This document shows positions 18,383 through 28,326 of a stretch of 64,000 bases of DNA, in pieces. A model generated the notes under the pieces. The model saw only the letters and a list, made by a program, of their open reading frames with translations. It ran no database searches and had not been told where the DNA came from. Within the stretch, counting starts at the first letter, position 1. Every line of letters starts with the position of its first letter. Source of the DNA: Brevundimonas sp. (GTDB lineage: Bacteria > Pseudomonadota > Alphaproteobacteria > Caulobacterales > Caulobacteraceae); contig NZ_JACESB010000001.1 in NCBI RefSeq assembly GCF_013912005.1, positions 62,001-126,000 on the forward strand, in the 5' to 3' direction. The translations under genes and the position numbers were made by a program.

Positions 18383-20365
18383 ATGTCCAGATCGTTTCTC
18401 GTCGCCACCACAGCCCTGGGGCTGCTCGCCGGGCCGGCGTTCGGCCAGGCGGCGCGCACGGCGTCCGACACGCCGGTCGCCGGGAGTCGGGCCGCGCCGG
18501 CGGACGGCGCACGCCAGCTCCGGCCCGGCGTGACTGTCTCCGGCCAGCTGCGCCGCGGGGACGAGACGCTGAGCTCGGGCGAGTACAACGACCGCTGGAC
18601 CTTCCCGGTCCGCCGCGGCCAGACTTGGGAGGTGACGCTGGGCTCGTCGGATTTCGACGCCTATCTCCTCGTCCGCGGGCCTGGCGGCCTTGAGGAAGAC
18701 AACGACGACGACCCGGCGGCGCGGGGCTCGCGCGACAGCCGCATCCGCTTCACCGCGCCGGCGGACGGGGAGGTCGAGGTCGGGGCGACCAGCTACCAGC
18801 CCGGCGAGACGGGGTCGTACCGGCTCACCCTGGCGGCGGCCGGCGGCGCGACGCGGGCCCCGGAGCGCGCCTCGGGCGCCGTCTCCCCCGGCCAGACCCG
18901 CGCGGGCGAGCTGGCCGGCGGCGACGCGCAGCTGGACAGCGGCGAGTACGTCGACAGCTGGACGCTGGCGGGGCGGCGCGGCGACCAGCTCGACATCCGC
19001 CTGACCTCGACCGCCTTCGACCCCTATGTCGCCATCACCGGGCCGGACGGGTTTTCGGAATTCAACGACGACGACCCGGAGGCGGGCGGCTCGCGCGACA
19101 GCCGCCTGCGGGTGACCCTGCCCGCCGACGGGGACTACACCATCGCCGCCACCAGCTACGAGCCGGGCGAGAGCGGCGCCTACCGGCTGGCGGTCCTCGA
19201 GGACCGTCGCGGGTCGCAGCCCCTGCCCGGCCCGGCGGACGAGCGCTCCGGCGGGCGCCTGATGACGGTCGGGGAGCGGGTGGAGGGCGTGCTGGCGGCC
19301 GGCGACGAGACGCTGGACAGCGGCGAATATGTCGACACCTACCGTTTCGCCGGTCGGCGCGGCGAGCGGGTGGCGGTCGAACTGACCTCCTCGGCCTTCG
19401 ACGCCTATACGATCCTGCGCACGCCTTCCGGGGAGCAGTTCGACAACGACGACGGCGAGGACGGCACCGACAGCCGCCAGCAGATGGTGCTGCCGGAGGA
19501 CGGCGAATACGAGGTGCGGGTCACCTCCTTCCGGCCGGGCGAGACCGGCTCGTACCGCTTCAGCGTCGAGAGCGGGCGCGAGCCGCCGCGCCAGGCGGCG
19601 GTTCCCGGCGGGGCGCGGGTGTTCGCCGTCATGGTCGGCGTCTCCGACTATGAGGGCGAGGTCAACGACCTGCCGTTCACCGACGAGGACGCGCGCAAGC
19701 TGGCCGAAGACCTGCGGCGGGGCGGCGCGCTCAACGACGCCAGTCTGGTGTTGACCAACGCCGAGGCCACCGTGGCCGGGGTGCGCGCCGCGTTCCGGCG
19801 GGTGGCCGCCGAGGCCGGGCCGGACGACATGTTCCTGTTCTTCTTCTCGGGACACGGGGACCAGCAGCCGGCGGAGGTCAGCGGTCTCGAACCGGACGGC
19901 AAGAGCGAGACCCTGTCGCTGGTCGACGGCGAGCTGACCGACGTCGAGCTGGCGGAGCTGTTCGACGGGGTGGGGACGCGACTCAGCCTCCTCGTCGTCG
20001 ACGCCTGCTTCTCGGGCGGCTTCGCCCGCAATGTCGTGGACCGTCCCGGCGTGATGGGGGTGTTCAGCTCCGAGGAGGACCTGACCAGCGCTGTGGCCGA
20101 CAAGTTCCAGGCGGGCGGCTACCTCTCGCACTTCGTCCGCGCGGGGATGACGGGCGAGGCGGACGGCGACGGCGACCGGCTGGTCACGGCCGGCGAGCTC
20201 GCGACCTACCTGCGCCGGCAGTTCCGGGTGGAGGTGGAGGACGTCCAGGCCGAGACCGGCGACGGCCAGCGCAACTACCAGAACCTGGTGATCGATCGCG
20301 GCGGAGTGCAGGTGGACGACGTCATCGTGCGGCTGCCGGCGACCGGGTCGGCGGCGGGGCTGTGA
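18383..20365 (+). CDS. Secreted caspase-fold (C14) protein with three PPC-like repeats
   Basis: A 660-residue protein started at ATG 18383, giving a Sec signal peptide (MSRSFLVATTALGLLAGPAFG, cut near Ala22-Gln23). Three beta-sandwich repeats of the pre-peptidase C-terminal (PPC) type follow, at about residues 48-152, 168-272 and 293-396. Each carries SGEY near its start, an acidic DNDDD-like loop, and a TSYxPGExGxYR ending. A peptidase C14 domain (about 410-620) holds the catalytic dyad, His491 in FFFSGHGD and Cys542 in VVDACFSGGF. A 12-residue EF-hand-type loop, DGDGDRLVTAGE (594-605), lies near the end. Likely periplasmic or exported; the substrate is unknown. Confidence 0.88.
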   Translation: MSRSFLVATTALGLLAGPAFGQAARTASDTPVAGSRAAPADGARQLRPGVTVSGQLRRGDETLSSGEYNDRWTFPVRRGQTWEVTLGSSDFDAYLLVRGPGGLEEDNDDDPAARGSRDSRIRFTAPADGEVEVGATSYQPGETGSYRLTLAAAGGATRAPERASGAVSPGQTRAGELAGGDAQLDSGEYVDSWTLAGRRGDQLDIRLTSTAFDPYVAITGPDGFSEFNDDDPEAGGSRDSRLRVTLPADGDYTIAATSYEPGESGAYRLAVLEDRRGSQPLPGPADERSGGRLMTVGERVEGVLAAGDETLDSGEYVDTYRFAGRRGERVAVELTSSAFDAYTILRTPSGEQFDNDDGEDGTDSRQQMVLPEDGEYEVRVTSFRPGETGSYRFSVESGREPPRQAAVPGGARVFAVMVGVSDYEGEVNDLPFTDEDARKLAEDLRRGGALNDASLVLTNAEATVAGVRAAFRRVAAEAGPDDMFLFFFSGHGDQQPAEVSGLEPDGKSETLSLVDGELTDVELAELFDGVGTRLSLLVVDACFSGGFARNVVDRPGVMGVFSSEEDLTSAVADKFQAGGYLSHFVRAGMTGEADGDGDRLVTAGELATYLRRQFRVEVEDVQAETGDGQRNYQNLVIDRGGVQVDDVIVRLPATGSAAGL

Positions 20366-20384
20366 CGGCGGGAGGAAAGGCGAA

Positions 20385-20459
20385 TGGTGGATGCGACAGG
20401 GATTGAACCTGTGACCCCCTCGGTGTGAACGAGGTGCTCTCCCGCTGAGCTACGCATCC
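20385..20459 (-). tRNA. tRNA-Val (anticodon CAC)
   Basis: On the minus strand a complete cloverleaf of 75 bases including an encoded CCA. The acceptor is GGATGCG paired with CGCATCC, followed by discriminator A. The D arm contains TAGCTCAGCGGGAGAGC. The anticodon stem CCTCG/CGAGG encloses the loop TTCACAC, with anticodon CAC (plus-strand 20425-20427) reading the valine codon GUG. The T arm contains GGTTCAATCC. It is a single tRNA with no neighbouring RNA genes. Confidence 0.97.
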
Positions 20460-20523
20460 ATCCTGACGGGCCCCGCTGGCGGGGAGGCGCGGACATAGCC
20501 CGACCTCCGCGGGCGCGCAAGCC

Positions 20524-21813
20524 TCAGATGCCGGAGGCCCGCACGGCCTCGGGCGTCTCGACGTCGGGATCGCCGGGAAGCCAGGCGACGCGGCCGTCGT
20601 AGATATCCTCGTCCAGGATCCTCTCTTCCCGGGCGACGAGCACCGGGACGAGCATCTGCCCGGTGACGTTGGTCGCGGTTCGCATCATGTCGATGATCCG
20701 GTCGATGGCGATGATGTAGCCCACGCCCTCGAGCGGCAGCCCGGCCGTCGACAGCGTGAGCGTCAGCATGACGATCGACGTGCCGGGCACGCCGGCCGTG
20801 CCGAGCGAGCCCAGCACCGCCGTCAGGCCGATGAGCACATACTGGGTGAAGGTGAGGTCGATGCCGAAATACTGGGCGATGAAGATCGAGGCGATGGACG
20901 GGTAGATGGCCCCGCAGCCGTCCATCTTCACATTGGCGCCCAGCGGCACGGCGAAGGCGGCGTAGGCCTGGGGCACGCCCAGCCGCTCGACCGTCTGGCG
21001 CAGGGTGACGGGCAGGGTCCCCAAGGAGGACGAGGTGGCGAAGGCCGTCTGCTGGGCCGCGAAGGCCCCCCGGAAGAAGGACCGGACCTTCAGTCCGTGC
21101 AGCTTCAGCAGGCCCGAGTAGACCACGAGGATGTGGAACAGGCAGGCGGCGTAGATGGCGAGAATGAACTTGCCGAGCGGAAGCAGCGCCTCCCAGCCAT
21201 AGCCGCCGACCACCGAGCCGATCAGGCCGAAGACCCCGATCGGCGTCAGCTGGATCACCCACCGCGTGATCCGGAAGACGACGGACGCCCCCTCGTCGAC
21301 GAATCGCCGCGCCGTCTGGGCCCGGTCGCCGAGCGCCGCCAAGGCGGCGCCGACCAGGGCCGAGAAGAACAGGATCTGCAGCACCTTGCCCTCGGCCAGC
21401 GCCGCGAACGGGTTGGTCGGCACGATCCCGATGAGCACCTCGAGCGGCGTCGGAATCTCGCGCGCGCGGACCTCGCCGAGCGGCAGGTTCTGCAGTCCGG
21501 CTCCGGGGTCGATCAACTGGCCGAAGGCGAACCCGACCAGCACCGCCAGCAGCGAGGTGACGGCGAACCAGACCAGGGTGCGGACCCCCAGCCGGACCGC
21601 TCCGACGCCTTCGCCGAGGCGGGCGATCGAGCTGGCGATGGTGAACAGCACCAGCGGCGGCACCACCATGCGGATGAGGTTCAGATAGACGTCGCCGATC
21701 GGCTGGAGCCACACGGTCGCCTGCTCCCGCAGGATCAGTCCGGCGACGACGCCCAGCGCGAAGCCGGCGAAGGTGCGTTGCCACAGGGGCACGGCGAAGA
21801 AGCGGTGCAGCAT
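20524..21813 (-). CDS. Dicarboxylate/amino acid:cation symporter (DAACS family)
   Basis: A 429-residue secondary transporter of the GltP/DctA family, importing C4-dicarboxylates or acidic amino acids with Na+ or H+. Family features are about eight transmembrane helices, the first re-entrant loop with serine-rich SSSLGTLPVTL (about 255-265), GANVKMDGCGAIYP (about 285-300), and the AGVPGTSIVMLTL stretch (about 342-355). The substrate cannot be fixed. It follows gph on the same strand after 74 bases. Confidence 0.93.
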   Translation of the reverse strand: MLHRFFAVPLWQRTFAGFALGVVAGLILREQATVWLQPIGDVYLNLIRMVVPPLVLFTIASSIARLGEGVGAVRLGVRTLVWFAVTSLLAVLVGFAFGQLIDPGAGLQNLPLGEVRAREIPTPLEVLIGIVPTNPFAALAEGKVLQILFFSALVGAALAALGDRAQTARRFVDEGASVVFRITRWVIQLTPIGVFGLIGSVVGGYGWEALLPLGKFILAIYAACLFHILVVYSGLLKLHGLKVRSFFRGAFAAQQTAFATSSSLGTLPVTLRQTVERLGVPQAYAAFAVPLGANVKMDGCGAIYPSIASIFIAQYFGIDLTFTQYVLIGLTAVLGSLGTAGVPGTSIVMLTLTLSTAGLPLEGVGYIIAIDRIIDMMRTATNVTGQMLVPVLVAREERILDEDIYDGRVAWLPGDPDVETPEAVRASGI

Positions 21814-21887
21814 GCAGGGCGCCTTGCAGGAAGGGAGCGCGCCAGATGTGGTGCGGTCGCCGCATCCGCAACCGCGCCGGTGCTATT

Positions 21888-22577
21888 TTACCGGCAGAGC
21901 GCGGTCGACGCCGCCTCCAGCTCCGGGAAGCGCTCGATCCACACGTCGCCGCCCAGCCGCTCGCGCGGCAGATCGTTGTAGCCGAAGGCGCAGACCACGC
22001 ACGGCATGCCCGCGTCCCGGGCCGCGCCGGTGTCGGTGGACGCGTCGCCGACCATGATCGCGCGGCTGGGGTCGCCGCCCGCCATCGCCACCGCCTCGAT
22101 CAGATGCGCCGCGGCCGGCTTGCGCGCGGACACCCGGTCGGCGCCGACCACCGCCGCGAAGTGCCGGCCCAGGTCCAGGGCGTCGATCAGCGCCTCCGCC
22201 AGGTCGCTGCGTTTGTTGGTCGCCACGCACAGCACCGCGCCGCGCCCGGCCAGCGCTTCCAGCGTCTCCGCCACCCCTTCGAACGGGCGGCTGTCGTCGG
22301 CGATCCGGCCGAGATAGTGGGCGATGAAGCGCTCGAACAGGCCCGGGTCGGCCGCCTCGTCCCAGACCGCCCCCGCCTCGGCGAAGCCGTGGCGGAGCAG
22401 CGCCCGGGCGCCGTGCCCGACCAGATGCCGGGCGGAGGACAGCGGCACAGGCGGATGCCCTTGCTCGCCCAGTAGATGGTTCAGGGTCCCGATCAGGTCG
22501 GGCGCCGAATCGACCAGGGTGCCATCCAGATCGAAGGCGATCGTCCAGCCGTCGAGATCCCGCCCGTCCATCCGCAT
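21888..22577 (-). CDS. gph: HAD-family phosphoglycolate phosphatase
   Basis: A 229-residue haloacid-dehalogenase hydrolase. Motif I is FDLDGTLVDSAPD with the nucleophile Asp near residue 16. The cap domain follows (about 30-95), then motif II in ATNKRSD, a Lys in SARKPAA and motif IV MVGDASTDTGAA. This set is typical of Gph, which removes 2-phosphoglycolate. Other small phosphomonoesters are possible substrates. It is divergent from glmU across a 59-base gap. Confidence 0.87.
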   Translation of the reverse strand: MRMDGRDLDGWTIAFDLDGTLVDSAPDLIGTLNHLLGEQGHPPVPLSSARHLVGHGARALLRHGFAEAGAVWDEAADPGLFERFIAHYLGRIADDSRPFEGVAETLEALAGRGAVLCVATNKRSDLAEALIDALDLGRHFAAVVGADRVSARKPAAAHLIEAVAMAGGDPSRAIMVGDASTDTGAARDAGMPCVVCAFGYNDLPRERLGGDVWIERFPELEAASTALCR

Positions 22578-22636
22578 CTCCCGTCCGCCGCTTCGATGGG
22601 CTAGACCGCCGGGACGACTAGCCGCCGGACCGATTC

Positions 22637-24001
22637 ATGACCAGCACCGCCGGGCCCAGGGCCGCCATCATTCTCGCCGCCGGGCAGGGCACACGGATGA
22701 AGTCGTCCCTGCCCAAGGTGCTGCACCCGGTCGGGGGGCGGGCCATGCTGGACCACGCCATCGACGCCGCCGAGGCGCTGGGCTGCGAGCGCGTGGTGGT
22801 GGTGGTGGGCGCGCACTCGCCGGAAGTTCGCGCCCACGTCGCGAAGCGGCTGGGCGAGGACTGCATCGCCGTGCAGGACCCGCCGCTGGGCACCGGGCAC
22901 GCCGTGCGGGCCGCCGAGAGCGCCCTGGCCGATTTTCACGGGCAGGTGGTCATCACCTACGGCGACGTGCCGCTGCTCCGGGCCGCTGACATCGAACCGG
23001 TGTTCGGCGCCGGCGAGGGCGTGCGCGTGGTCGGCTTCGAGGCCCGCGACCCCGGCGCCTACGGCCGGCTGATCCTGAACGGCGACGCGCTCGAGGCGAT
23101 CACCGAGGCGAAGGAGGCGTCGCCGGAGGTGCTGGCGCTCACCGCCTGCAACTCCGGGGTCATGGCCGCGCCGGCCGGCCTGCTGTTCGAACTGCTGGCC
23201 GAGGTGCGCAACGACAACGCCAAGGGCGAGTACTACCTGACCGACGTGGTCGAGCTGGCGCGGCGGCGCGGCGAACCGACCCGGGCCGTCTTCGCGGGCG
23301 AGGATGCGGTGATGGGGGTCAACTCCCAGGCCGAACTGGCGCAGGCCGAGGCGCTGTTCCAGAAGGTGCGACGGGAAGACTTCCTCGCCGCGGGCGTGAC
23401 CATGCCGGCGCCGGAGACCGTGCACTTCGCGTGGGACACCGAGGTGGGGGCCGGGACGACGATCGAGCCCTATGTCGTGTTCGGGCCGGGCGCGCGGATC
23501 GCCCCGGGCGCCCGCATCCGCAGCTTCAGCCACATCGAGGGGGCCACGGTGGCGTCCGGCGCCGAGGTCGGGCCCTACGCCCGGCTGCGGCCCGGGGCCG
23601 ATCTGGGCGAAGGCGCCAAGGTGGGCAACTTCGTCGAGGTCAAGAACGTGGCCATGGGCAAGGGCGCCAAGGCCAACCACCTGGCCTACCTCGGCGACGG
23701 CGAGGTGGGCGCGAAGGCGAACATCGGCGCCGGGACGATCTTCTGCAATTACGACGGCTTCTTCAAACATCGTACGACGGTGGGCGAGGGGGCCTTCGTC
23801 GGCTCCAACAGCTCGCTGGTGGCGCCGGTGAGCATCGGCGCCGGGGCGATGGTGGGCTCGGGCTCGGTGATCACCCGCGACGTCGAGGCCGGAGACCTGG
23901 CGCTGGCGCGCGGTCAGCAGACCGCCAGGACCGGATGGGCGGCGCGATTCATGGAGACCATGCGGGCGAAGAAGGCCGCGCAGAAGGGGAAGGCCGGATG
24001 A
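22637..24001 (+). CDS. glmU: Bifunctional GlmU: N-acetylglucosamine-1-phosphate uridyltransferase / glucosamine-1-phosphate acetyltransferase
   Basis: Makes UDP-GlcNAc for peptidoglycan and LPS. It has 454 residues, full length. The N-terminal pyrophosphorylase domain carries [19 protein letters not shown] near residue 15. The C-terminal left-handed beta-helix (about 255-440) has repeated hexapeptides and the acetyltransferase stretch with [19 protein letters not shown]. The TGA overlaps the rpiA ATG by 4 bases. Confidence 0.97.
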   Translation: MTSTAGPRAAIILAAGQGTRMKSSLPKVLHPVGGRAMLDHAIDAAEALGCERVVVVVGAHSPEVRAHVAKRLGEDCIAVQDPPLGTGHAVRAAESALADFHGQVVITYGDVPLLRAADIEPVFGAGEGVRVVGFEARDPGAYGRLILNGDALEAITEAKEASPEVLALTACNSGVMAAPAGLLFELLAEVRNDNAKGEYYLTDVVELARRRGEPTRAVFAGEDAVMGVNSQAELAQAEALFQKVRREDFLAAGVTMPAPETVHFAWDTEVGAGTTIEPYVVFGPGARIAPGARIRSFSHIEGATVASGAEVGPYARLRPGADLGEGAKVGNFVEVKNVAMGKGAKANHLAYLGDGEVGAKANIGAGTIFCNYDGFFKHRTTVGEGAFVGSNSSLVAPVSIGAGAMVGSGSVITRDVEAGDLALARGQQTARTGWAARFMETMRAKKAAQKGKAG

Positions 24002-24684
24002 GCGCCGACGAGCAGAAGCGCCGCGCCGGCGAGGCGGCGGCCGAACGGGTCGAGCCCGGCATGATCGTCGGTCTCGGCACCGGCTCCACCGCCGCCTGGT
24101 TCGTGAAGGCGCTTGCGGCCCGCAAGCTGGCGAACCTGAGATGCGTGCCGACGTCGGAGGCCACCGCCGAACTGGCCCGCGAGCTGGGACTGCCGCTGTC
24201 CACGCTGGAGGATACGCCGCGCATCGACCTGACCGTCGACGGCGCGGACGAGGTCGGGCCGGGGCTGGCGCTGATCAAGGGCGGCGGCGCGGCCCTGCTG
24301 CGCGAGAAGCTGGTCTGGGAGGCCTCGGCGCGTTGCATCGTCATCGCCGACGCCGCCAAGGTGGTGAAGACCCTCGGCCGCTTCGCCCTGCCGATCGAGG
24401 TGGTCGCCTTCGGCCACAAGACCACGGCCAACCGCATCGCCGACGTGCTGGCGGATCATGACATCGCCATGCCGGCCCGGGTGCGAACGGCGGAGCGCGG
24501 GCTGGTGCGCACCGACGGCGGCAACCTGATCTACGACGCGGCCTGCGGGGCCATCGCCGATCCGGCGCGGCTGGCCGATGACCTGAAGCTGATCACCGGC
24601 GTCGTCGAGCACGGCCTCTTCCTCGATCTCGCCGACGAGGCGATCATCGGTGGCGAGGCCGGCGTCGAGGTCATACATCCCTGA
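23998..24684 (+). CDS. rpiA: Ribose-5-phosphate isomerase A
   Basis: Interconverts ribose-5-phosphate and ribulose-5-phosphate in the pentose phosphate pathway; 228 residues. The start is ATG 23998, overlapping the glmU stop (ATGA). Signatures are [11 protein letters not shown] near residue 24, the [24 protein letters not shown] active-site region (its first half near 82, with the catalytic acid and Lys), and DGGNLIYD near 172. It is followed after 21 bases by gor, and a CGGAGG ribosome site serves that gene. Confidence 0.96.
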   Translation: MSADEQKRRAGEAAAERVEPGMIVGLGTGSTAAWFVKALAARKLANLRCVPTSEATAELARELGLPLSTLEDTPRIDLTVDGADEVGPGLALIKGGGAALLREKLVWEASARCIVIADAAKVVKTLGRFALPIEVVAFGHKTTANRIADVLADHDIAMPARVRTAERGLVRTDGGNLIYDAACGAIADPARLADDLKLITGVVEHGLFLDLADEAIIGGEAGVEVIHP

Positions 24685-24705
24685 TCCCAGCGGATCGGAG
24701 GCCCC

Positions 24706-26091
24706 ATGGCTGACTACGACTACGACCTCTTCGTCATCGGCGCCGGCTCCGGCGGGGTGCGGGCCGCGCGCCTGACCGCCCTGGGCGGCAAGCGGGTGGC
24801 CATCGCGGAGGAGCACCGCGTCGGCGGCACCTGCGTGATCCGCGGCTGCGTGCCGAAGAAGTTCATGGTCATGGCCTCGGAGGTCAGCCATGCGCTGGAG
24901 ATCGCCGAGGGCTACGGCTGGTCGTTCGACAACGCCCGCTTCGACTGGCCGACCTTCCTGCAGGCCAAGGACGTCGAGATCGCGCGCCTGTCCGGCATCT
25001 ACGCCGCCAACCTCGGCAAGGCCGGGGTCGACCTGATCCACGGGCGGGCGGTGCTGAAGGACGCCCACACGGTCGAGATCGTCGGCAAGGACCAGACGGT
25101 CACCGCAGAGAAGATCCTCATCGCCACCGGCGGCCGGCCGTGGAAGCCGGAGGACCTGCCGGGCATCGAGCATGCGATCACTTCCGAGGAGGCGTTCCAC
25201 CTGCCGGAGCTGCCGAAGCGCATCCTGATCGCCGGCGGCGGCTACATCGCCGTCGAGTTCGCCGGCATCTTCGCCGGCCTCGGCGTCGACACCACGTTGA
25301 TCTACCGCGGCCCGAACATCCTGCGCGGTTTCGACGACGACGTCCGCGCCCACCTCGCCGGCGAGATCGAGAAGCGCGGCGTGAAGGTCATTCTCGGCTG
25401 CCAGCACACCTCGCTGGAGCGGACGGAGACCGGCATCGTCAACCACCTCGGCAACGGCATGGCGCTGGAGACCGACGTGGTGATGTTCGCCACCGGGCGC
25501 GTGCCCCACGTCAAGGGCCTCGGCCTCGAGGCCGCCGGGGTCGAGCTGAACGAGCAGGGCGCGATCCGGGTCGACCGCTGGTCGAAGACCACGGCGGACA
25601 ACATCTGGGCCATCGGCGACGTCACCGACCGGATGAACCTGACTCCCGTCGCCATCCGCGAGGCCGTGGCCTTCCACGAGACCGTGTACCGCAACAACCC
25701 GACGGCCTTCGACTACGAGGCCGTGGCCACCGGCGTGTTCAGCCAGCCGCCGGTCGGCGTCGTGGGCCTGACCGAGAGCGAGGCGCGGCACAGCTGCCCG
25801 GGCGAGGTCGACGTCTACCTGACCCGCTTCCGGCCGATGAAGTACGCCTTCACCGGCTCGGACGAGCGGGTGCTGATGAAGCTGGTCGTCGACGCCACCT
25901 CCCAGAAGGTGGTGGGCGTCCACCTCGTCGGGCCGGAGGCGCCGGAGATGATCCAGCTGGCGGCGATCGCGGTGAAGGCGGGGCTGACCAAGGCCCAGTG
26001 GGACGCCACCTGCGCGGTGCATCCGACCATGGCCGAGGAGCTGGTGACGCTGCGCGACAAGCAGCAGCCGTCGAGCATGTCCGCCGGCTGA
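24706..26091 (+). CDS. gor: Glutathione-disulfide reductase
   Basis: An FAD- and NADPH-dependent reductase of oxidised glutathione; 461 residues. The FAD GxGxxG ([12 protein letters not shown]) is near residue 11, the redox disulfide is [13 protein letters not shown] near 41-53, the NAD(P) motif is [13 protein letters not shown] near 175, and the C-terminal catalytic His-Glu pair is HPTMAEEL near 438. The IRGCVPKK form, with Ile-Arg in place of Val-Asn, is common in alphaproteobacterial Gor. It is linked with glmU-rpiA by close spacing. Confidence 0.95.
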   Translation: MADYDYDLFVIGAGSGGVRAARLTALGGKRVAIAEEHRVGGTCVIRGCVPKKFMVMASEVSHALEIAEGYGWSFDNARFDWPTFLQAKDVEIARLSGIYAANLGKAGVDLIHGRAVLKDAHTVEIVGKDQTVTAEKILIATGGRPWKPEDLPGIEHAITSEEAFHLPELPKRILIAGGGYIAVEFAGIFAGLGVDTTLIYRGPNILRGFDDDVRAHLAGEIEKRGVKVILGCQHTSLERTETGIVNHLGNGMALETDVVMFATGRVPHVKGLGLEAAGVELNEQGAIRVDRWSKTTADNIWAIGDVTDRMNLTPVAIREAVAFHETVYRNNPTAFDYEAVATGVFSQPPVGVVGLTESEARHSCPGEVDVYLTRFRPMKYAFTGSDERVLMKLVVDATSQKVVGVHLVGPEAPEMIQLAAIAVKAGLTKAQWDATCAVHPTMAEELVTLRDKQQPSSMSAG

Positions 26092-26146
26092 CCGACGCGG
26101 CATCGCGTTCATTGTCGCGGAACGGCCGACCGCCTATCTTGCGGCG

Positions 26147-27520
26147 ATGAGTACGCGCTGGACCCCCGACAGCTGGAGATCGAAGCCCGTCGTGCAGATG
26201 CCGACGGACTATCCTGACGCGCAGGCGCTGGAGCGCGTCGAGGACGAGCTGCGCGCCATGCCGCCGCTGGTCTTCGCCGGCGAGGCGCGCCGCCTGACGG
26301 CCAAGCTCGCCCAGGTCGAGGCGGGCGAGGCCTTCCTGCTGCAGGGCGGCGACTGCGCCGAGAGCTTCAAGGAGTTCTCGACCGACAACATCCGCGACAC
26401 CTTCCGCCTGATCCTGCAGATGGCGGTGGTCCTGACCTTCGCCGGCCGCAAGCCGGTGGTGAAGGTGGGCCGCATCGCCGGCCAGTTCGCCAAGCCGCGG
26501 TCATCCTCGCTGGAGACGATCGGCGACGAGACCCTGCCCAGCTACCGCGGCGACATCATCAACGGCATGGGCTTCACCGCCGCCGAACGCGTGCCCGATC
26601 CGCAGCGCCTGCTGCGCGCCTATCACCAGTCGGCGGCGACGCTGAACCTGCTGCGCGCCTTCGCCGGCGGGGGTTACGCCGACCTGCACAACATCCACCG
26701 CTGGACGCTCGGCTTCGCGGCGGAGAACGCCTACGGATCGCGCTATCGCGAACTGGCCGACAAGATCGGCGAGGCGCTGGACTTCATGCAGGCGGTGGGG
26801 GTCACGCCGGAGACCCATCCCGACCTCAGCCGGGTCGAGGTGTTCACCAGCCACGAGGCGCTGCTGCTGAACCTGGAGAGCGCGCTGACGCGGCTGGACG
26901 GGGCGACCGGCGAGTGGTTCGACACCTCCGCCCACATGGTCTGGATCGGCGAGCGCACCCGTCAGCTGGACGGCGCCCACGTCGAGTTCGCCCGCGGCAT
27001 CCGCAATCCGGTCGGGCTCAAGTGCGGGCCGACCATGGAGCCCGAGGATCTTCTGCCGCTGATCGACGTGCTCAACCCGGACAACACGCCCGGGCGGCTG
27101 ACCCTGATCGGCCGCTTCGGGGCCGACAAGGTCGGCGACCGCCTGCCGCGCCTGATGCAGGCGGTGAAGGCGGCGGGCCGGCGCGTGGTGTGGTCGATCG
27201 ACCCGATGCACGGCAACACGCTGAAGGCCGGCAACGGCTACAAGACCCGGCCGTTCGAGCGGATCCTGACCGAGGTGCGGACCTTCATCGAGGTGGCCGA
27301 GGCCGAGGGCGTGCACCCCGGCGGCGTGCATCTGGAGATGACCGGCCAGAACGTCACCGAGTGCCTCGGCGGAGCGCAGATGCTGACCGAGGATGATCTG
27401 AGCAGCCGCTACCATACCCACTGCGATCCGCGCCTGAACGCCGACCAGGCGCTGGAGCTGGCCTTCCTCGTCGCCGAGCGCCTGAAGGCGGGGCGGGCGG
27501 CGCGGTCCGAGGCGGCCTGA
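26147..27520 (+). CDS. aroG: Class II 3-deoxy-7-phosphoheptulonate synthase (DAHP synthase)
   Basis: First enzyme of the shikimate pathway: condenses PEP and erythrose-4-phosphate. The 457 residues match the plant-like class II (AroA-II) family, with [11 protein letters not shown] at residues 65-74, [14 protein letters not shown] near 105, [16 protein letters not shown] near 288 and [19 protein letters not shown] near 350. It is the first gene of an aromatic cluster; the prephenate dehydratase gene starts 2 bases after its stop. Family certain; the symbol is the one commonly used. Confidence 0.95.
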   Translation: MSTRWTPDSWRSKPVVQMPTDYPDAQALERVEDELRAMPPLVFAGEARRLTAKLAQVEAGEAFLLQGGDCAESFKEFSTDNIRDTFRLILQMAVVLTFAGRKPVVKVGRIAGQFAKPRSSSLETIGDETLPSYRGDIINGMGFTAAERVPDPQRLLRAYHQSAATLNLLRAFAGGGYADLHNIHRWTLGFAAENAYGSRYRELADKIGEALDFMQAVGVTPETHPDLSRVEVFTSHEALLLNLESALTRLDGATGEWFDTSAHMVWIGERTRQLDGAHVEFARGIRNPVGLKCGPTMEPEDLLPLIDVLNPDNTPGRLTLIGRFGADKVGDRLPRLMQAVKAAGRRVVWSIDPMHGNTLKAGNGYKTRPFERILTEVRTFIEVAEAEGVHPGGVHLEMTGQNVTECLGGAQMLTEDDLSSRYHTHCDPRLNADQALELAFLVAERLKAGRAARSEAA

Positions 27521-27522
27521 GC

Positions 27523-28104
27523 GTGGAGGGGGTCGGCCGTCCGGACGACGACGCCCCCGCCGGCCGCTGCGCCTACCAGGGCGCGCCCGGCGCCTTCAGC
27601 CACGAAGCCTGCACGGATCTGCGGCCGTGGGACGAGGCGGTTCCCTACGAGACGTTCGAGGCGGCGCTGCAGGCCCTGCGGCGCGGCGACGTCGGCTGCG
27701 CCCTCATTCCGGTCGAGAACAGCACCATCGGGCGGGTGGAGCCGGCGGCGAGCCTTGTCGAAAGCTCCGGTCTGCGGGTGATCTCCGAGGTCTGGCGGCC
27801 GATCCGGCTGGCCCTGCTCGGAACCCCGGGGGCGCGTCCCGGCGATGTGCGCACGGCCGAAAGCCACCCCGCCGCCCTCGGCCAGTGCGCGGCGTCCCTT
27901 GCGGCCCTGGGCCTGCAGCCGGTGGAGGCGTTCGACACGGCGGGGGCGGCGCGCGCGGTGGCCGAGGCCGGCGATCCGTCGCGGGCGGCGGTCGCCCCGG
28001 CCCGCGCGGCCGAGGTCTACGACCTGTCGATCCTGCGCCACGATCTGCAGGATTCGTCGGACAACCGCACCCGGTTCGTACTTCTGGGCCGCGACGACGC
28101 TTGA
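27523..28104 (+). CDS. pheA: Prephenate dehydratase catalytic domain without ACT domain
   Basis: Converts prephenate to phenylpyruvate for phenylalanine synthesis. At 193 residues it contains only the catalytic domain: YQGAPGAFSHEA near residue 18, PVENSTIGRV near 63, ESHPAALGQC near 111 and the catalytic NRTRF (Thr) near 182. The C-terminal ACT domain that gives phenylalanine feedback inhibition in the usual protein of about 280 residues is absent, and the stop is clean. The GTG start lies 2 bases after the DAHP synthase stop, so the two are coupled. Confidence 0.9.
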   Translation: MEGVGRPDDDAPAGRCAYQGAPGAFSHEACTDLRPWDEAVPYETFEAALQALRRGDVGCALIPVENSTIGRVEPAASLVESSGLRVISEVWRPIRLALLGTPGARPGDVRTAESHPAALGQCAASLAALGLQPVEAFDTAGAARAVAEAGDPSRAAVAPARAAEVYDLSILRHDLQDSSDNRTRFVLLGRDDA

Positions 28105-28127
28105 CGTCAACCGCGGTCCGGGCCTCC

Positions 28128-28282
28128 ATGGCGGCCATGGTTCGCCCGCTCGCCCTCACCGCGACGACCGCCCGCCGCTTCGCCGCGGGCGCGAACCTGT
28201 ATTCCGGCTTTCGATACGCCGGCTGAGGCGTCGGGCAGCGCGGCCCGGCGGCCTCGCCGGCGACCGCTCCGCGACGGAGCGG
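28128..28282 (+). promoter_or_regulatory. Candidate aromatic leader ORF followed by two hairpins, upstream of chorismate mutase
   Basis: Between the dehydratase stop and the chorismate mutase start is a 32-codon ORF (28128-28226). Its second half ends NLYSGFRYAG, with one further Phe at codon 18; Tyr25 and Phe28 use TAT and TTT, which are rare in this G+C-rich DNA. Two hairpins follow directly: CCGGCG/CGCCGG with loop GCCT (28245-28260), and a perfect 8-pair CCGCTCCG/CGGAGCGG with loop CGA (28264-28282). This resembles an attenuator, but there is no U-run after the second hairpin and no strong ribosome site. Tentative. Confidence 0.3.
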
Positions 28283-28326
28283 CGGCTCGCAAACCCTCCG
28301 ACCGTATCGAACCGAAGGCTCCCCCC

